Positions 24,612 to 32,958 of a stretch of 35,612 bases of DNA are shown one piece after another. Location: NCBI GenBank assembly GCA_016795205.1, contig JAEUHZ010000062.1, forward strand, positions 1 to 35,612, given 5' to 3'. The stretch is from Planctomycetota bacterium (GTDB lineage Bacteria; Planctomycetota; UBA1135; GCA-002686595). The notes under the pieces were generated by a model, which saw only the letters and a list, made by a program, of their open reading frames with translations, had not been told where the DNA came from and did no database searches. Every line of letters starts with the position of its first letter. The first letter of the stretch is position 1. A program made the translations under genes and the position numbers.

Positions 24612-25736
24612 TCAGTAGCCGGCGCCGATGTCGACGACGTTCAGGAGCGGCTCGCCGGCGTCGAAGCGCCGCAGGTTCTCGCGGAACAGCGCGCGGCGTC
24701 GCTCGCCCGTGATCTCGGCGCGCGCGGCGACGTGCGGCGTGATCACCACGTTCGGGAAGCTCCACAGCGGGTGCTGCGGCGGCAAGGGCTCGGGCTCGGT
24801 GACGTCCAGGCATGCGCCGGCGAGCTTCCCGGAGCGCAGCGCCTCGACCAGCGCTTCCTGGTCGACGACCCGTCCGCGGGCCACGTTGACGAGGTAGGCG
24901 CCCGGCTTCATCGCGGCCAAGGCGCGCGCGTCGATCAAGCCCTCTGTCTCGGGCGTCAGCGGCACGGCCAGCGCCACGACGTCGGCCTCGGGAAGGAGCG
25001 CGAGGAGCTCGCTCGGCTTGGCGACCCGCTCGACGAACTCCGGGCCGGGCTCGTCGCCGCGCCGCGTCGCCAGGACGCGCAAGCCGAAGCCGTGGCCGCG
25101 CCGGGCGATCTCGGTGCCGATCCCGCCGAGCCCCACGACGAGCAGCGTCTTCCCGTCGAGTGCGACGGGCTCCAGCTCGCCGGAACCCTCGCGCAGCCAG
25201 GTTCCCCGGGCACGGCCCGCGAGGTGCACCGGCAGGTCGCGGGTCAGGGTCAGGAGCATCGCGAACGCGTGGTCGGCGATCGCCGGACCGTGGACGCCGC
25301 GCTGGTTCGTGAACACGATGCGCTCGGAGGAGCGCAGCTCCTCGAGGCCGACCCAGCGCTCGACGCCGGCGCTGGGCGCCTGGAGCCAAGCCAGGTTCAC
25401 GGCCGCGCGCAGGAACTCCGGCGAGGCGTACGCGGCGTCCGCGCCGTGCGCCTCGGCCGCGCGCGCCAGGGCCTCCTGGCGCGAGAGCCCGGCGACGATC
25501 CGCACGCGTGGGGCGCTGCGCGCCAGCTCCGCGAGCTCCTCCGCGCCCATGGCCGGCGCGAAGTAGGTCAGCTCCGGCGCCCCGGGTCCGCGCGCGAGGG
25601 CCACGCGCGCATTGCGCAGGGAGCCGACCTCGGGCGAGGCTCGCACCGGCTCGGCGGCGGGCGTCGAGCTGCAGGCGGCGAGCAGGAGCAACGGGAGCAG
25701 GCGGGAACAGGCGGTCGCGGTGCGCATCAGCGGCAT
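24612..25736 (-). CDS. D-2-hydroxyacid dehydrogenase with lipoprotein signal
   Basis: A 374-residue NAD-dependent dehydrogenase of the phosphoglycerate/glyoxylate-reductase type. The dinucleotide motif is VGLGGIG. The catalytic triad is present: Arg in VNVARGRVVD, Glu in DVTEPEPLP and His in ITPHVAA. Unusually for this cytoplasmic family, the protein begins with a basic, hydrophobic stretch and lipobox LLLLAAC (Cys22), followed by an Ala/Ser/Pro/Glu linker, so it reads as an anchored lipoprotein. Starts at 25736 or 25727 both keep the lipobox; no ribosome site separates them. It is divergent from the small coiled-coil gene. Export of an NAD enzyme is odd; the alternative is that the N-terminus is a cytoplasmic membrane tether. 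Confidence 0.87.
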   Translation of the reverse strand: MPLMRTATACSRLLPLLLLAACSSTPAAEPVRASPEVGSLRNARVALARGPGAPELTYFAPAMGAEELAELARSAPRVRIVAGLSRQEALARAAEAHGADAAYASPEFLRAAVNLAWLQAPSAGVERWVGLEELRSSERIVFTNQRGVHGPAIADHAFAMLLTLTRDLPVHLAGRARGTWLREGSGELEPVALDGKTLLVVGLGGIGTEIARRGHGFGLRVLATRRGDEPGPEFVERVAKPSELLALLPEADVVALAVPLTPETEGLIDARALAAMKPGAYLVNVARGRVVDQEALVEALRSGKLAGACLDVTEPEPLPPQHPLWSFPNVVITPHVAARAEITGERRRALFRENLRRFDAGEPLLNVVDIGAGY

Positions 25737-25798
25737 GGTAGCTGGCGCCGCGCTGCGGACGGCTTGACTCGCGCTGCGCGACACGGAAGAGTCCCGCC

Positions 25799-25981
25799 AT
25801 GCCCACGAACACACCCGGCACGCTCAAGAACCAGCGCACGCTCCTGCTGAACCAGCGCACGATCCAGCGGCAGCTCAAGAAGGTGCTCGCGAACCAGACC
25901 GCGATCCGCCACAACCAGACGACGATCCTGCACAACCAGCACCGGATCCTGGCCAATCTGGGCAAGTTGCACGCCCGCTGA
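25799..25981 (+). CDS. 60-residue Asn-at-d heptad coiled-coil protein
   Basis: A 60-residue protein made almost wholly of one regular coiled coil. From residue 11, Asn occurs every seventh position (11, 18, 32, 39, 46, 53, with Gln at 25), and the position four after each is always Leu, Ile or Val (15, 22, 29, 36, 43, 50, 57). In coiled-coil terms a is Ile/Leu/Val and d is Asn, the N@d pattern known from trimeric autotransporter stalks, where the Asn layers hold anions in the core. There is no signal peptide or Cys, and the charge is positive. The regular pattern over its whole length argues that it is a real gene, although the ribosome site is weak. It is divergent from the dehydrogenase; function is unknown. 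Confidence 0.75.
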   Translation: MPTNTPGTLKNQRTLLLNQRTIQRQLKKVLANQTAIRHNQTTILHNQHRILANLGKLHAR

Positions 25982-26042
25982 GGGCTCGCTCCGTCGGAGA
26001 CTTCCCGGGGGCGCCCGCGCAGGGTCGTGAGGGGGCCCGAGC

Positions 26043-29000
26043 TCAGCGCGCGCGAGCCACCCAGGCCTGCGCGACGGCGCGCAGGTCGGGGGCCTCGAGC
26101 TCCTCGCCGCCGAAGTAGCGCCGCTCGATGCGCTCGATGTCGGTGGCGAGGCTGGTGCGCGCGTCGGGCGCGAGCCCGTCGTTCTGCTGGATGTCGCGCA
26201 GCAGGCCGATCACGTTGAAGGGCGTCGGCTCGGCGGGGACCTGGAACCGGCTCGGAGCCGCGGGAGCGGGCCGCGACCGCTGGCGCAGGAGCCACACCCC
26301 GAGCGCGACGGCGACCAGCCCGCCGAGCGTCCAGCCGATCCAGGAGCGGCTGGGCTCGCCGTAGCGGCGCTCCAAGCTCACGGTCGGCTCGACGCTCTGG
26401 AGGTCGGCGTCCACGTAGCGGAAGCGCTCCTCGGTCGCGACCTCGACCTTGGGCTTGGGGAACGTGAACGTGGTCGGCAACTCGGGCAAGCCCTCCTTGG
26501 CCCCCAGGTGCACCGTCCACAGGCGCTCGGCGGCGACCGCCGAGCCCTCCTCCTCGAGCTTCACGACGGACACGCCGCGGTCCTCGACCTTGGTCACGTC
26601 GAAGCCTGCCGGCGCGACGTCGACCAGGTCCGCGAGCGGCGGCAGGAGCCCGTGCGCGCTGGCCTTGACCTCGAGCAGCAGCTTGCCGTCCTTGGCCTGC
26701 CGCTCGTCGAGCGTCTGCGTCAGCGTGAGCTGCGTGAACGGCCGCGGGTCGCCAACCGGATCGCGCGCGTCGATCGGCAGGATCGACGACTCGATGGGCA
26801 GCACCGCGTAGCCGCTCGTGTCGAGGAAGTCGAGGTCCAGACGCAGCGGCGGCACACGGTCGACCTGGGGCCCGCGCGGCTTGAGCAGCAGGTAGGCGTA
26901 GGGCGTGACGCGCCAGCCGTACTCGGGGTCGGCCTTCGAGCGCGCGTTGGGCTCGTTGAAGGTCACCGACAGCACCTCGAAGTGCTCGTTCAGCGCGACG
27001 CGCGCGACCTCCTCGAACTTGTCGCGGTAGTCCTCGAGCGGGCGGCCGTAGTTGTAGCCGAAGTTCCCCTGGTTCTGGTTTTGCAGGTACTTCGCGAACC
27101 CGCCCGACTCGCGCTCGATCGCGCGCGTGTGGCGGATGTCGACGCGCAGCCCGAACGGCGTCGCGTGCCCGACGCGATCGGGTCCGTCGATCGAGGCCCG
27201 CAGTTGGATCTCCGTGACCAGGTCCTGGTAGTAGCCGTAGAGCTTGCGCGCCTCGGCCGCGAGGTCGTGGTCGCCGGCGATGGCCAGCGCCTCGCGCACG
27301 TAGCGGTACTTCACGGCCGGCGCCGCGCTGCCCATGCGCGTGAAGATCGTGTTCGCGAAGGACGCCACGTGGCGCTCGCCGCGCTCGCCCGGGATCGAGC
27401 GCAGGAGCTGGGCGATCTTTTGGATCTCGGCCGAGGCGAGCTGGCGCTGGTGGGTCACGTTCTTCAGGTCCACGGCGCCCAGCGCGGCGTAGAACCAGGT
27501 CACGAAGGCCTCGACCGTCTCGTCGTCGAGCTCCAGGGACTCGGCCTCGGCGGCGTAGAGCCGCGCGGCGCGTTCCAGCGTCGCCAGGGCGTCCTGGCGC
27601 CGGCTGGTGAACTCCGCGCTCTTCGCCAGCGTCGCGCGGTAGTCGTTCTCGTCGTGCTCCAGCGCGCCCAGCGCCTTGACCAGGCGCCAGTTCGCGGGTT
27701 GCGACGCGAGCGCGCGTCCGACCGTCGCGCGCGCCAGCTCGTACCCGCGCAGGACCTCGGCGCGGATGTCTTGCTGGCCGCGGTTGGTCTTGGCGTCCTT
27801 CTGGACGGCGGGATCGCTCCACACCTCGGCCAGGTTCACGCGCATCTTCTCCAGCAGTGCGGAGAGGGTCTTGGGGTCCAGGGCATCGATCGAGCCGAAG
27901 ATGCGCTCGATCGTCTCGAGGCGGTAGACCTCGGCGCGCCCGTGCGCGGCGGAGAAGGCGTTGGCCGCGAGCTGCTGGTCGATCTCGACGCCCAGCGCCT
28001 TCAAGCGCGTCAGCCACTGGCCGAGCTCCTGGAGGTTGCGCTCCTGCTTCGAGCGCGTCAGCGGGATCGAGTTCGCGCGTTCCTCGAACCCGTAGAAGTA
28101 GACGTAGTTCGAGCGGGTTTGGCTCTGGTTCGGGTCGTGGTTGCGAGCCCACACCCTGAGGAACTCGTCGACCAGGTCCTTGGCGGGCTTCCTGTGCGTC
28201 GCGGCCAGACCCTCGATGTAGGGGAAGGCCTTCTCCTCCTCGCCGACCTTCAACAGGAGCTGGGCCGAGAGCATGTCGACCTTGGGCCGCAACGTCAGGT
28301 CGACGCGCGCCAGCCAGTCGACCGTCGGCCGCAGCTCCAGGACCTTGGCGATCTTGACCGCCTGGATTTGATTGCCCTGGAACTGGGTCTCCGGGTCCCA
28401 GAAGAAGAAGTTGCCGTAGTTGTCGCGCTGCATGCGCGGGCCGAGCGAGGTCGAGCGGTCGAACTGGTACGTGACCTGCGCCTCGCGCAGCCAGTTGTGC
28501 GCCAGCACGGTCAGCTCGCGCGCCCAGGCGTCCGCGCGCTCCGGCGCCGCCGAGAGCAGGGCCTTGGCCGCGGTCGACTGCAGCTCGAGGAGTCGCGTGC
28601 GGTGCTCGGCGTCCATGGGCTTGGCCGCCAGGGCCTGCGAGGCCGACGTGCCGATCGAGGCCAGGATCTCCATCCCGCGCTCGGGCCGTGCCGTGAAGCT
28701 CTCGTCGAGCCACTTCTCACCCAGGTCCTTCTGGATCCGCGGCGCGATGTCGACCGCGCGCTGCAGGGCCTCGTTCTTCTGCTCCTCGGCCACGTCCCCG
28801 GCGGCCAGGGCCGACTGGAGGACGCGCCACGAGCGCACGAGCCACTCCGTCTTCTTCTCGCGCTCGTGCTGAGCCAGGAAGTGCCGGGACAGGAGGTTCA
28901 AGCCCTCGCGGTCGTTCGCCGCCTCGGCCTCGTCGATCGACGGCAACCAGTCACCGAGCCGCACGAGCTCGTTCGCGGCCGCCAGCACCAGCGCGAGCTG

Positions 29001-30044
29001 GCGACGGTCGAGCGCGAAGCCCTCGCCGCCCACGCGCGGTCCGATGACCGCCAGGAACCCGTCGAGCTGATGCCCCTGGTCGAGCGCCTGCCGCAGGATC
29101 GCGCCCAGCCTGTCGAGTTCGGCCTTCTCGAGCTTGGCGTGTCGCGCCTCGGCCAGGCCCAGCACGTCGTGCGGCGAGAAGCGGTTCTTCTCGAGGAACG
29201 GCTGGCCTTGCGGCGGCACGTTGGGCTTCCTCGGCGGCCCCTGCTGGAGCGACACGAGCATGCGCTCGAAGCCGGCCTTGCGCTCGTCTTCCGTGAGCGT
29301 GGCGTAGTAGGCCTTGACCGCGGCCCAATCGCCCAGCGTCACATGGCGCTGCAGCGCACTCATTTCGGCCTCGAGGGCCTTGGCCTCGGCGGCCTTCTTG
29401 GCGGCCTCTTCCTCGGACTTGCGCTGCTTCTCCGCCGCGTCGGCCGCCCCCTTGGCCTCCGCCGGCTGCGTGGGCTCGTCGCCCGTGGAATCCGCGGCCG
29501 GCGGCTCGGCGGCCGGCACGGCGGGCGACGAGACCGCGGCGGCCCCGGCGGCCGGCGCCGTGGAGGCGACCACGACCGCCGGCTGGAGCGTGACGGCGGG
29601 CACGGAGGCGCTCGCGCTCGACGGGGTCAAGGGCACGAGCGCCACGCCGGACACGGCCGTGGCCGAGCCACCCCCGGCGGCGGCCGCGCCGGGCGGCTCG
29701 GCGGAGGCGGACTTCGGCGGCCCGTCCTCGGAGGGTGCCGTGGGTTGGTCCTCTCCGGCTGGCTTGGGCGGGTTGGCCCAGGCCGCGAGCTGCGCCGACG
29801 GCCGACGGTCGTAGTCGAGCTTCTCGAGCCGCTTGCGGCGCTCGCTGGGCTTCTCGGGCGCCTTCGCCGCGGCCGCCGGCGGCTGCGCCGCGTCGACCGC
29901 GGAGACCGGTTCCTCGCCGTCGAACACGACGACCTCCGCCGAGTAGCCCAGCGCGGAGAGCCGCGAGATCACGCTCTGCGCCGGCGCGGCGGACGCGGCG
30001 ACGAGGAGCACGGCGGTGGGGACGAGAACGCGGGCGGGGAGCAT
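26043..30044 (-). CDS. Giant periplasmic protein of the MoxR/VWA operon
   Basis: A 1333-residue exported protein, last gene of the MoxR operon. A signal peptide (1-23, ending APAQ) leads into a Pro/Ala-rich disordered region (about 90-200) and a charged helix (200-235). Then comes a long mainly helical region of repeat-like segments, and a beta-rich part at about 970-1200 (for example FGLRVDIRHTRAIE, YGWRVTPYAYLLLKP). One membrane helix (about 1235-1253, WIGWTLGGLVAVALG) leaves an 80-residue cytoplasmic tail with helices. The ATG at 30044 has GGAG eight bases upstream; a GTG directly before it is less well spaced. I recognise no family. By position it is likely a substrate, scaffold or effector of the MoxR/VWA machinery. 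It lies 276 bases after the annotated stop of the preceding gene. Confidence 0.85.
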   Translation of the reverse strand: MLPARVLVPTAVLLVAASAAPAQSVISRLSALGYSAEVVVFDGEEPVSAVDAAQPPAAAAKAPEKPSERRKRLEKLDYDRRPSAQLAAWANPPKPAGEDQPTAPSEDGPPKSASAEPPGAAAAGGGSATAVSGVALVPLTPSSASASVPAVTLQPAVVVASTAPAAGAAAVSSPAVPAAEPPAADSTGDEPTQPAEAKGAADAAEKQRKSEEEAAKKAAEAKALEAEMSALQRHVTLGDWAAVKAYYATLTEDERKAGFERMLVSLQQGPPRKPNVPPQGQPFLEKNRFSPHDVLGLAEARHAKLEKAELDRLGAILRQALDQGHQLDGFLAVIGPRVGGEGFALDRRQLALVLAAANELVRLGDWLPSIDEAEAANDREGLNLLSRHFLAQHEREKKTEWLVRSWRVLQSALAAGDVAEEQKNEALQRAVDIAPRIQKDLGEKWLDESFTARPERGMEILASIGTSASQALAAKPMDAEHRTRLLELQSTAAKALLSAAPERADAWARELTVLAHNWLREAQVTYQFDRSTSLGPRMQRDNYGNFFFWDPETQFQGNQIQAVKIAKVLELRPTVDWLARVDLTLRPKVDMLSAQLLLKVGEEEKAFPYIEGLAATHRKPAKDLVDEFLRVWARNHDPNQSQTRSNYVYFYGFEERANSIPLTRSKQERNLQELGQWLTRLKALGVEIDQQLAANAFSAAHGRAEVYRLETIERIFGSIDALDPKTLSALLEKMRVNLAEVWSDPAVQKDAKTNRGQQDIRAEVLRGYELARATVGRALASQPANWRLVKALGALEHDENDYRATLAKSAEFTSRRQDALATLERAARLYAAEAESLELDDETVEAFVTWFYAALGAVDLKNVTHQRQLASAEIQKIAQLLRSIPGERGERHVASFANTIFTRMGSAAPAVKYRYVREALAIAGDHDLAAEARKLYGYYQDLVTEIQLRASIDGPDRVGHATPFGLRVDIRHTRAIERESGGFAKYLQNQNQGNFGYNYGRPLEDYRDKFEEVARVALNEHFEVLSVTFNEPNARSKADPEYGWRVTPYAYLLLKPRGPQVDRVPPLRLDLDFLDTSGYAVLPIESSILPIDARDPVGDPRPFTQLTLTQTLDERQAKDGKLLLEVKASAHGLLPPLADLVDVAPAGFDVTKVEDRGVSVVKLEEEGSAVAAERLWTVHLGAKEGLPELPTTFTFPKPKVEVATEERFRYVDADLQSVEPTVSLERRYGEPSRSWIGWTLGGLVAVALGVWLLRQRSRPAPAAPSRFQVPAEPTPFNVIGLLRDIQQNDGLAPDARTSLATDIERIERRYFGGEELEAPDLRAVAQAWVARAR

Positions 30045-30203
30045 CACGGAATCTCCAAGGCGCTGCCGAGCGGGGGGCGGCGCGGCGGCGTGAAGGGGTG
30101 CGCGCGCGACGTGGCGGCGCGGGGAGCGGCGGGGAGCTCTGGGGTCACGAGCACGGAGCGGGCGGGATCACGCGCGCGCAGCGCTTCCGATCCCGCGGCG
30201 CGA

Positions 30204-30323
30204 TCATGAGCCCGAGCCGTCGGGGAGCGGTCCGAGTCCCGCGCCGCCGCCCGTCTTGGGTTGCTTGCCGGGCTTCTTCCCGGGCTTGGGGGCGCGACCG
30301 CGCCCCGAGTCACAGCCTTGTCA
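30204..30323 (-). other. Candidate UGA recoding site (possible Sec) with hairpin and open tail
   Basis: The stop codon of the BatC-like gene is UGA at 30321-30323. The same frame continues without a stop to a UGA at 30204-30206, giving 38 more residues beginning QGCDSGRGRA and rich in Lys, Pro and Gly (PKPGKKPGKQPK). Fourteen bases after the UGA stands a 7-bp perfect stem (minus strand; arms 30300-30306 and 30289-30295) with loop GGUC (30296-30299). A bacterial SECIS has a short stem-loop within a few tens of bases of the UGA, with G early in the loop; E. coli fdhF likewise has UGA-CA-, GGC and a GGUC loop. Sec would lie in a U-x-x-C motif. Alternatives are readthrough, a recent nonsense mutation, or chance. 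Confidence 0.35.
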
Positions 30324-30956
30324 CTGCGAGGGCAACGGCAGGCCCTGCAAGTCCGAGAGCTCCAGGCGCGCGAGCCGCACGGACGCCTCGACGTCGGCCT
30401 CGCTGACCTTCGCGAGCTCGACGTCACCGCGCTGCGCGGCCGTCTCGGCGACCAGCCGGTAGTTCTGGCGGGCGGCCTCGATCTCGGGCTCCCATTCCTC
30501 GCGCGGCGCGCCCTCCAGCCGCAGGAGCCAGGTGCGGTAGTACTGCGCGTTCGCCAGCGCGGCACGGGCCGACCCGAGCAGCACGGGCTCGGCCGTCGGA
30601 TCGGATTCGAGCTCGTCGACCAGCGCCAGCAGGTCGCGGTGCGCCTCGGGGAGTTGGCTCACGAACATGCGCGCCTTGGCCAGCTCCAGCCGCAGCGCGC
30701 GGCTTTGCGCCGGGTGGCCCGCGGGCAGCTCGGCGATCGCGTGCTCGTAGGCCTCGACGGCCTGGGCCCACGCGCCGCGCGCCGCTGCGTCACCGTCGCG
30801 CGCCGCGATGGCGCGGGCCTCGGCCGCGATCGACGCGGCCTCGCGCGCCCAGCGCGCGGCTTCGTCCGCGCGCAGATCGACCTGGCCCGGCCCGAAGTGG
30901 TAGGCGCCTGCGGCGACCGGCAGCAGCAGCCACGTGAAGAGCAGCAGTTTCCTCAT
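30321..30956 (-). CDS. Secreted TPR-like protein (BatC-like position)
   Basis: A 211-residue exported protein in the place BatC holds in Bat operons. A signal peptide (1-18, ending AGAYH) is followed by helical repeats resembling tetratricopeptides: AWAQAVEAYEHAIAELPAG, ALRLELAKARMFVSQLPEAHRDLLAL and ARAALANAQYYRTWLLRLEG. This suggests a periplasmic protein-binding scaffold. The ATG at 30956 lies 25 bases after the stop of the BatB-like gene. The annotated end is UGA after GLPLPSQ, but the frame continues for 38 codons in a Lys/Pro/Gly-rich tail and may be recoded; if so the gene ends at 30204 and the product has 250 residues. Confidence 0.82.
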   Translation of the reverse strand: MRKLLLFTWLLLPVAAGAYHFGPGQVDLRADEAARWAREAASIAAEARAIAARDGDAAARGAWAQAVEAYEHAIAELPAGHPAQSRALRLELAKARMFVSQLPEAHRDLLALVDELESDPTAEPVLLGSARAALANAQYYRTWLLRLEGAPREEWEPEIEAARQNYRLVAETAAQRGDVELAKVSEADVEASVRLARLELSDLQGLPLPSQ

Positions 30957-30981
30957 GCGAGTCGTCCTCGTCCCGACCAGC

Positions 30982-32031
30982 TCATCCTAGCGCCGCCGCC
31001 CGGGGGCGGTTACCGGGGGCCGGTGGGGCCACCGTCCCAGGGGCCGGGCGCTTGGACGCCCCCGGCCGCCAGCTCGTCCCGCGGGCCGCGAGCAGCATCG
31101 GCAGGAGGCTCAGGATCGCTGCACCCAGGCCCGCGGCCAGCAGGGCGTATTCCCGGCGCGTGAGGCGCTCGAAGACCGCCTCGTCCTCGCGCCCCATGGC
31201 GGACGCCACGAGCCCCGAGGCGATGTGGAAGGCATTGCCGTCGTGGTACGTGCCCCCCAGCCGCGCGGCGATCTGCTTGAGGGCCGAGACGTCCTGGCGC
31301 GATTGGCGTCCGTCGATGAACTTGCCCACCTGCGAGTCGCCGACGCCCACGACGAGCACCGAGCGCACGGCTGCCGGCAGGCGCGGGATGCCCGTGGCCG
31401 GGACGGTGTCGCCGTCGGAGAGCAGGATCACGGTCGTCGAGCCGGGGTTCCAGGGCTTGGCGATCCGCGCCGCCTCCTCCAGGCCGTCGAAGATGCGCGT
31501 CTTGCCCGTCGGGAAGGCCCAGTGCATGGGCAGCTCGCCCAGGATGTGGCGCACGACCTCGGCGTCCTGCGTGTCGACGACGACCGGCTTCGCGCCGTTG
31601 TAGGTGGCGACGACCGTGACGCGGTTCTCCTCCATGGGCACGCGGTCGAAGAACGACTCCATGAGGTCGCGCGCGCGCTCCATGCGGCTCTGCTTCTTGT
31701 CGGGGCCGGCGTCGACCAGGCGCATGCTGGGCGAGACGTCGAGCACGATGAGCACGTGGCCCGGGTCCGTGTCGCGGCGGCTCGCGGCGCCGTCCAGCCC
31801 GTGGCGCTTGGGCGGATCGAGCGCGAGCGTCGCGAGCGACCAGGCCAGGGCGCCGAAGGCCAGCACGCGCAGCGCCGGCGCCGCGCGGGCCCAGGGGGCC
31901 GGCCGGCCGCTGGGACCGAACGCCAGGCGTGCGACGCGCCGCACGCGCCGCGCGTGGATCCACTCCGCGGCCGCGGCCAGCACCAGCACGAGCGCCGCCA
32001 GCGCGAGCGGCGCGACGTCGGGATCGGTCAC
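30982..32031 (-). CDS. VWA-domain membrane protein (BatB-like)
   Basis: A 349-residue inner-membrane protein. Two N-terminal hydrophobic helices (LALAALVLVLAAAAEWI and ALRVLAFGALAWSLATLAL) precede a von Willebrand factor A domain with the metal-ion-dependent adhesion site DVSPSM (D-x-S-x-S), followed by TRIFDGLEEA and VILLSDGDT. A last helix (YALLAAGLGAAILSLLPML) and a Pro-rich tail follow. This is the BatA/BatB layout: a VWA domain held between membrane helices. The start is GTG at 32031, overlapping the stop of the preceding VWA gene (GTGA), which points to coupled translation. No ATG gives the N-terminal helices. Confidence 0.88.
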   Translation of the reverse strand: MTDPDVAPLALAALVLVLAAAAEWIHARRVRRVARLAFGPSGRPAPWARAAPALRVLAFGALAWSLATLALDPPKRHGLDGAASRRDTDPGHVLIVLDVSPSMRLVDAGPDKKQSRMERARDLMESFFDRVPMEENRVTVVATYNGAKPVVVDTQDAEVVRHILGELPMHWAFPTGKTRIFDGLEEAARIAKPWNPGSTTVILLSDGDTVPATGIPRLPAAVRSVLVVGVGDSQVGKFIDGRQSRQDVSALKQIAARLGGTYHDGNAFHIASGLVASAMGREDEAVFERLTRREYALLAAGLGAAILSLLPMLLAARGTSWRPGASKRPAPGTVAPPAPGNRPRAAALG

Positions 32032-32954
32032 CACGGCGTGGTCCTCAGCCCGAACAGCGCCAGGAGCCCCAGGCCCAGGATCGACAGCGCGCCCAGCGCC
32101 CAGGGCCGGAAATCGTCGGCGGCCTCGGCTTGGGTCTTCTCCAGGCGCGACTTCTGCATCTGGTCGATGCGCGCGTAGATGCGTCGCAAGCCCTCCTCGT
32201 CCTCGGGCTTGAACGACTCTCCGCCGGTCAGGCCAGCGATGCGCGCCACCTCGTCGGGCAGCTTGCCCTCGGCGATGTGGATCGTGTAGACGACGATGCG
32301 GTCCTTGACCAGCTCGCGCGCGATCTCCTCGTCGCGGCCGCCGTAGAGGTCGGCGCTCTGGCCGTCGCTGACCAGGATGATCATGCGATCGCCTTCCTCG
32401 CGCTGGATGAGCTCCTTGCGGCAGGCCATGAGCGCGCGGCCGATCTCGGTCCCGTTGAACCAGTGGGGGAGCCGGTTGGGCTGCATGAAGGGCGCCGCGC
32501 AGCGGAAGGCCGACGTGTCCGTCGTGAGCGGCACCCAGTGCAGCGTGGCGTTGCCGAAGAACGTCAGCCCGAACGCGTCTCCCTGGCGCAGGTCCAGGAA
32601 CGACTCCGTGGCGCGCATCGCCGCGTCGTAGCGCGTGCCTTCGCCGAACTTGGCCAGCATGCTGCCGGAGACGTCGATGCAGAACTGGATGTTCGTGAGC
32701 ACGCGCTTCGAGCGCGGCTCGTCCCAGGACTGCGGACCCGCGAGCAGGATCACGACGAGCGCCAGGATCAGCGCCGGCAACGACTCCGCGGAACGCAGGA
32801 AGAAGGTCGTCCACCTGCGCTCGGCCACGGTCGCGTGGTCGAACGGCAGCGACACCGCGCCGCCGCGGCGCGTCCAGGTCCAGGCCAGGATCGCCGCGGG
32901 CACGACCAGGAGGAACAGCACGGACGGCGTGCGGAAGTGGGCCATCACGTCCAT
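32028..32954 (-). CDS. VWA-domain membrane protein (BatA-like)
   Basis: A 308-residue inner-membrane protein with N-terminal helices VLFLLVVPAAILAWTW and SLPALILALVVILLAG, a VWA domain with intact MIDAS (DVSGSM, then TFFGNATLHW, NGTEIGRAL, ILVSDGQS), and a C-terminal helix LGALSILGLGLLALFGL. The typical BatA opening F..P..L.LLV.P is present. In Bacteroides the Bat proteins affect oxygen tolerance; elsewhere they are partners of MoxR ATPases. The ATG at 32954 follows the previous stop by four bases and is preceded by GGAGG eleven bases upstream; an ATG nine bases further in is possible. It overlaps the next gene by four bases. Confidence 0.9.
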   Translation of the reverse strand: MDVMAHFRTPSVLFLLVVPAAILAWTWTRRGGAVSLPFDHATVAERRWTTFFLRSAESLPALILALVVILLAGPQSWDEPRSKRVLTNIQFCIDVSGSMLAKFGEGTRYDAAMRATESFLDLRQGDAFGLTFFGNATLHWVPLTTDTSAFRCAAPFMQPNRLPHWFNGTEIGRALMACRKELIQREEGDRMIILVSDGQSADLYGGRDEEIARELVKDRIVVYTIHIAEGKLPDEVARIAGLTGGESFKPEDEEGLRRIYARIDQMQKSRLEKTQAEAADDFRPWALGALSILGLGLLALFGLRTTPW

Positions 32955-32958
32955 CGCG

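Noticed and set aside
20176..24618. A 1480-codon open frame opposite the WD40 kinase
   Set aside because: The other strand holds all kinase motifs and the WD40 repeats. This frame is compositional shadow only.
26508..30209. A 1233-codon open frame opposite the giant periplasmic protein
   Set aside because: It is antisense to a gene with clear signal peptide and membrane helix. Its translation is rich in Arg, Leu, Val and Gly, the usual shadow of GC-rich coding DNA, and shows no domain.
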